Assembly (NCBI GenBank): GCA_937925335.1
Contig: CALEWY010000106.1
Coordinates: 1-64,000 of the forward strand
DNA: 64,000 nt
Direction of reading: 5' to 3'
Source: an uncultured Acidimicrobiales bacterium
GTDB taxonomy: Bacteria > Actinomycetota > Acidimicrobiia > Acidimicrobiales > SZUA-35
Positions 61,203 through 64,000 of this stretch are shown here, in pieces. The notes beneath the pieces were generated by a model. The model was not told where the DNA came from, searched no databases, and saw nothing but the letters and a program-made list of their open reading frames with translations. How positions within the stretch are numbered: the first letter of the stretch is position 1; the number at the start of each line of letters is the position of its first letter. Made by a program: the position numbers and the translations under genes.

Positions 61203-62594
61203 ATGCGAGAGAGCAAAATGCTCCGTCTCTTCGCCGCATTGCTTGCAATGGCCATGGTCGCCGCTGCATGCGGTGGCAGCGATGGTGAGGCAGAGGGTGG
61301 AGGCGCCGCCAGTGGCGAAGCCCCATCTTTCGATGAGCCAATCACGATTGACTACTGGCTCTGGGACGGTAACCAGCAGCCGTTCTACGAGACCTGCGCA
61401 GCGGACTTCACCGCAAACGTGCAGCCAAACATCACCGTCAACATCGAGCAGTTCGGTTGGGGCGACTACTGGGACGGCATCACCGCCGCCTTCGCTTCTG
61501 ACTCAGCTCCTGACGTCTTCACCGACCACCTCGCTCGTTACCCCGAGTTCGTTGAGTCCGGTGTTCTCGTTTCACTGAACGACTTCGTCGAGCGCGACGG
61601 TGTCGACGTGGATCAGTACTTCCCCGGCCTGGCCGAGCTCTGGACCTCACCTGACGGCGACCGCTTCGGTCTCCCCAAGGACTTTGACACCATCGCAATG
61701 GTGCTCAACGAGGACATGCTCGCCGACGCTGGCATCACCACTGAAGAGTTCGCCAACGCCGAGTGGAACCCCACCGACGGCGGAACCTGGGGTGAGCTCA
61801 TCCAGCGTTTGACCATCGACACCAACGGTGTTCGCGGTAACGAAGAAGGCTTCGACGCCAGCAGCGTCGAGGTGTACGGCTTCGGCCTCGAGGGTGCCTT
61901 CGGCGCCTTTGGTCAGACCACCTTCAGCTCGTTCGCAGCATCGAACGGCTACGTCGCAACCGATGAGCCATGGGCCACCAGCGCGAACTTCGATTCGCCT
62001 GAGCTCGCCGAGACCGTTCAGTTCTTCGCTGACTGGATCGCCGCTGGCTACGTGACCCCCATCGAGGACGTTGAGTCCCTCGGTGGTACCACCATCTTCC
62101 AGTCGGGTGGCGCTGCAACGCAGACCAACGGCTCGTGGATGATCTCGACCCTCAGTGGCGACGCCACCGAGGTTCCGGTTGCCTACGCACCACTTCCCGT
62201 CGGACCTGAGGGCGCTCGCGCTTCCATGTTCAACGGTCTCGCTGACTCGATCACCAAGTCGGCCGAAAACCCTGACGCTGCTTGGGAATGGGTCAAGTAC
62301 ATGGCCTCCCCGGCTTGCCAGGACGTCGTTGGCAGCGGAGCCGTCGTCTTCCCGGCTATCCCTTCAGCCGCAGCAATTGCGCAGGAAGCTCACACCGCAA
62401 ACGGTGTTGACGTCAGCGCCTTCACCGTCCACGTCGATGATGGAACCACGTTCCTCTTCCCGATCACCGATTCCGCTTCGCGGATCGAGGACACCGTTGG
62501 CCCAGTCATGCAGCAGATCCTCCGTAACGAGGGCACCGCTGCTGATCTTCTGGCTCCAGCAGCCGAAGAAGTCAACTCCATCCTCGGTAGCTGA
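61203..62594 (+). CDS. sugar ABC transporter substrate-binding lipoprotein
   Basis: 463 aa from ATG 61203. Signal peptide MLRLFAALLAMAMVAAACGG with lipobox. Mature SBP_bac_1 fold: ITIDYWLWDGNQQPFYETCAADFTANVQPNITVNIEQFGWGDYWDGITAAFASDSAPDVFTDHLARYPEFVESGVLVSLNDFV, then LPKDFDTIAMVLNEDML, GSWMISTLSG and PDAAWEWVKYMASPACQD. It captures oligosaccharides for the two upstream permeases. It lies 143 bp downstream of the permease genes with its own possible promoter (TACTAAAT region near 61079). A terminator follows. Confidence 0.94.
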   Translation: MRESKMLRLFAALLAMAMVAAACGGSDGEAEGGGAASGEAPSFDEPITIDYWLWDGNQQPFYETCAADFTANVQPNITVNIEQFGWGDYWDGITAAFASDSAPDVFTDHLARYPEFVESGVLVSLNDFVERDGVDVDQYFPGLAELWTSPDGDRFGLPKDFDTIAMVLNEDMLADAGITTEEFANAEWNPTDGGTWGELIQRLTIDTNGVRGNEEGFDASSVEVYGFGLEGAFGAFGQTTFSSFAASNGYVATDEPWATSANFDSPELAETVQFFADWIAAGYVTPIEDVESLGGTTIFQSGGAATQTNGSWMISTLSGDATEVPVAYAPLPVGPEGARASMFNGLADSITKSAENPDAAWEWVKYMASPACQDVVGSGAVVFPAIPSAAAIAQEAHTANGVDVSAFTVHVDDGTTFLFPITDSASRIEDTVGPVMQQILRNEGTAADLLAPAAEEVNSILGS

Positions 62595-62640
62595 TCGAGC
62601 GATTGAGCGACGCGCCATCTGGCGCTGACTCACGGTATTC

Positions 62641-64000
62641 ATGATGAGAGCGAGCAGGTTTCGGACAACGCAACCTGCTCGCTCTTGTCTGTTTTCACGA
62701 GCGGTTCTTGTGCTCGTGTTCATCGCTGCAGCGTGTGGCGATGAGGGGCCGGGCGAATCAACACCGAGGCTTCCGCCAGACGCACAAGCCGTCGACGTGG
62801 TGGCGGCTTTCGAATCCCACGGCTCTCAAGAGTGTTCAGGGCGCTTCGTTGCCCGAGACCTCGACCACATCACCGTTGGTCCAGGTAACACCGCGTCGAC
62901 GTTCGACGGAACCGGTGCCGGTGTCGCCATCGGCGATCTCGACAACGATGGCGATCTCGACCTCGTGATGGCGAGTCTCTCTGGCGACACGAACCTCTTT
63001 TGGAACGACGGTTCCGGTTCCTTTGACCGCGAACCATTGATCGAAGGTCGGTTCCGCCAGGCATCGATCGTCGACGTCGAGGGTGATGGCGACCGCGACG
63101 TGGTGTTGACCACCGGGATCGGCCCGCCCGTGTTCTTCGAGAACCTGCTCGTCGATGGCGGTCTTGACGATTCTGGTCTTGACCATTCCAGTCTCGAACG
63201 TGGTGGGGCGAGCTTCGAACGAGTGCCACTTCCCGGCGTCGAAGCAGCGACCTATGCGTTGGCCTGGGGCGACCTTGGTGGTGATGGCGACCTCGACGTT
63301 GTCACAGGGTCCTACAACGCCGAACTGACGATCCTGCGAAACTCGCCCGTTCTTGGGTCTGACACGGGTGTTGTCGTGCACGAGCAAGCCGATGATGGCT
63401 CGTTTGTCGCCACCCGAGTTGCATCGTCATCACAAGCGCTGAGCGTTCTGCTCGTCGATCTCGACGGTGACTTTGCGACCGACATTGCCGTCGGAAACGA
63501 CCTCGCCACTCCCGACGGACTCTGGGTTGACAATGACGGAGGCTGGCTGGCCGTCGAACCCTTCTCGACGACCTCGTTCTCGACGATGAGCCTCGACGGG
63601 GGAGACATCGACAACGACGGCGACATCGACGTCTTCTCCACCGACATGAAACCTCGGTCAGACGATGCCGATGCGGATGAGCGCTATGTCGAGGTGAACG
63701 CTGACATGGATGCGATCGGCCTCGTCGACGATGTGCAGCGCCCGGAGAACGTTCTGTCGCTCGCAACGGGTGAGAGCTTTGACAGCGCCGCTTCAGAGTT
63801 CGGCATCGACGCAACAGGCTGGAGTTGGTCCGGCGTGTTCGGCGATCTCGACTCCGACGGATTGCTCGACCTGTACGTGGTGACCGGAATGCGAAGCGAC
63901 AATCTGTTCGCCGCTCTCGACAATGCTGAGCTGATCGAACCCAATCAGGCCTTCGTCAACACCGGCTCGTCCATGGAGCGCGAACCTTCCTGGGGTCTCG
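62641..64000 (+). CDS. FG-GAP/VCBS-repeat lipoprotein, 3' end beyond the window
   Basis: Open in frame 1 to the window end, so absent from the ORF track. From ATG 62641: MMRASRFRTTQPARSCLFSRAVLVLVFIAAACGDEG, a signal peptide with lipobox. Then repeats of the FG-GAP calcium-binding type: GAGVAIGDLDNDGDLDLVMASLSG, ALAWGDLGGDGDLDVVTGSYN, SVLLVDLDGDFATDIAVGND, LDGGDIDNDGDIDVFSTDM and GVFGDLDSDGLLDLYVVTG. A beta-propeller like the CRTAC1/UnbV group is likely. A 15-nt tandem triplet sits at 63160-63204. The start codon lies in front of a terminator hairpin. Confidence 0.85.
   Translation, partial: MMRASRFRTTQPARSCLFSRAVLVLVFIAAACGDEGPGESTPRLPPDAQAVDVVAAFESHGSQECSGRFVARDLDHITVGPGNTASTFDGTGAGVAIGDLDNDGDLDLVMASLSGDTNLFWNDGSGSFDREPLIEGRFRQASIVDVEGDGDRDVVLTTGIGPPVFFENLLVDGGLDDSGLDHSSLERGGASFERVPLPGVEAATYALAWGDLGGDGDLDVVTGSYNAELTILRNSPVLGSDTGVVVHEQADDGSFVATRVASSSQALSVLLVDLDGDFATDIAVGNDLATPDGLWVDNDGGWLAVEPFSTTSFSTMSLDGGDIDNDGDIDVFSTDMKPRSDDADADERYVEVNADMDAIGLVDDVQRPENVLSLATGESFDSAASEFGIDATGWSWSGVFGDLDSDGLLDLYVVTGMRSDNLFAALDNAELIEPNQAFVNTGSSMEREPSWGL
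62647..62685 (+). terminator. terminator of the sugar importer operon, overlapping the next gene's 5' end
   Basis: AGAGCGAGCAGGTT, 11-nt loop, AACCTGCTCGCTCT (14-bp perfect stem), then TGTCTGTTTT. It is placed 53 nt after the binding-protein stop but within codons 3-15 of the FG-GAP lipoprotein if that starts at 62641. Confidence 0.8.
63160..63204 (+). repeat. three 15-nt tandem units in the FG-GAP lipoprotein
   Basis: GGTCTTGACGATTCT, GGTCTTGACCATTCC and AGTCTCGAACGTGGT, coding for GLDDS-GLDHS-SLERG in a loop between propeller repeats. Confidence 0.75.

Overview
The window is a high-GC (roughly 60-65% by eye), gene-dense stretch of bacterial chromosome with no rRNA, tRNA, IS element, prophage or CRISPR array that I can see. 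Gene content and style suggest an actinobacterium, most likely Acidimicrobiia-like (Ilumatobacter/Microtrichales type). The pointers are a short actinobacterial MutY, an MT0933-like small protein, a single-chain long-chain-type acyl-CoA carboxylase, SufS-SufU, many ATGA/GTGA 4-base gene overlaps, and several starts that look leaderless (TANNNT box 6-8 nt before ATG/GTG). The taxonomic call is inference, not a search result.

Layout. 0-9.3 kb: end of an ankyrin protein; a peroxiredoxin-like gene whose ORF is interrupted by an in-frame TGA exactly at the first Cys of its CxxC motif; mutY; an ECF-type importer (membrane domain fused to ATPase, second ATPase, EcfT) with a downstream phosphotransferase; a second in-frame-TGA gene that reads U-G-S-C through the stop (UGSC selenoprotein family) with a perfect SECIS-like hairpin, preceded by a thioredoxin-fold partner; an MBL-fold hydrolase; a flavin reductase. 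9.3-14.4 kb: DUF2786 protein, arrestin-like protein, site-2 protease, gamma-carbonic-anhydrase-like protein, sufB, small MT0933-like protein. 14.7-24.4 kb: cell-surface block (OmpA-like protein, an 1157-residue membrane-anchored coiled coil with four C-terminal helix-hairpin-helix modules, a VWA lipoprotein, deoD, a large lipoprotein). 24.5-27.2 kb: sufC-like / sufS / sufU operon in which the SufC-like ATPase has lost its Walker A lysine. 27.2-49.2 kb: two GGDEF-EAL proteins, two MFS transporters, MBL hydrolase, single-chain acyl-CoA carboxylase, cold-shock protein, alpha/beta hydrolase, PlsC-like acyltransferase, acyl-CoA ligase, an unrecognised gene pair, FrnE-like oxidoreductase.

49.3-62.6 kb looks like a sugar (probably galactoside) locus. 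On the minus strand deoR - galT - HlyD-like lipoprotein - FtsX-type permease - two ABC ATPases - GH97 glycosidase run with almost every junction overlapping. Divergently, two sugar-importer permeases and a binding lipoprotein follow a 9-codon leader ORF. The window ends inside an FG-GAP/VCBS-repeat lipoprotein.

Most notable: (1) two independent selenoprotein candidates that ordinary gene callers split or truncate, implying a selenocysteine system in this organism; (2) an apparently ATPase-dead SufC; (3) recurrent in-frame 15/18/24-nt tandem duplications at the ends or linkers of otherwise ordinary genes; (4) the OmpA/coiled-coil/HhH pair; (5) the ECF importer with a fused membrane domain and adjacent kinase.
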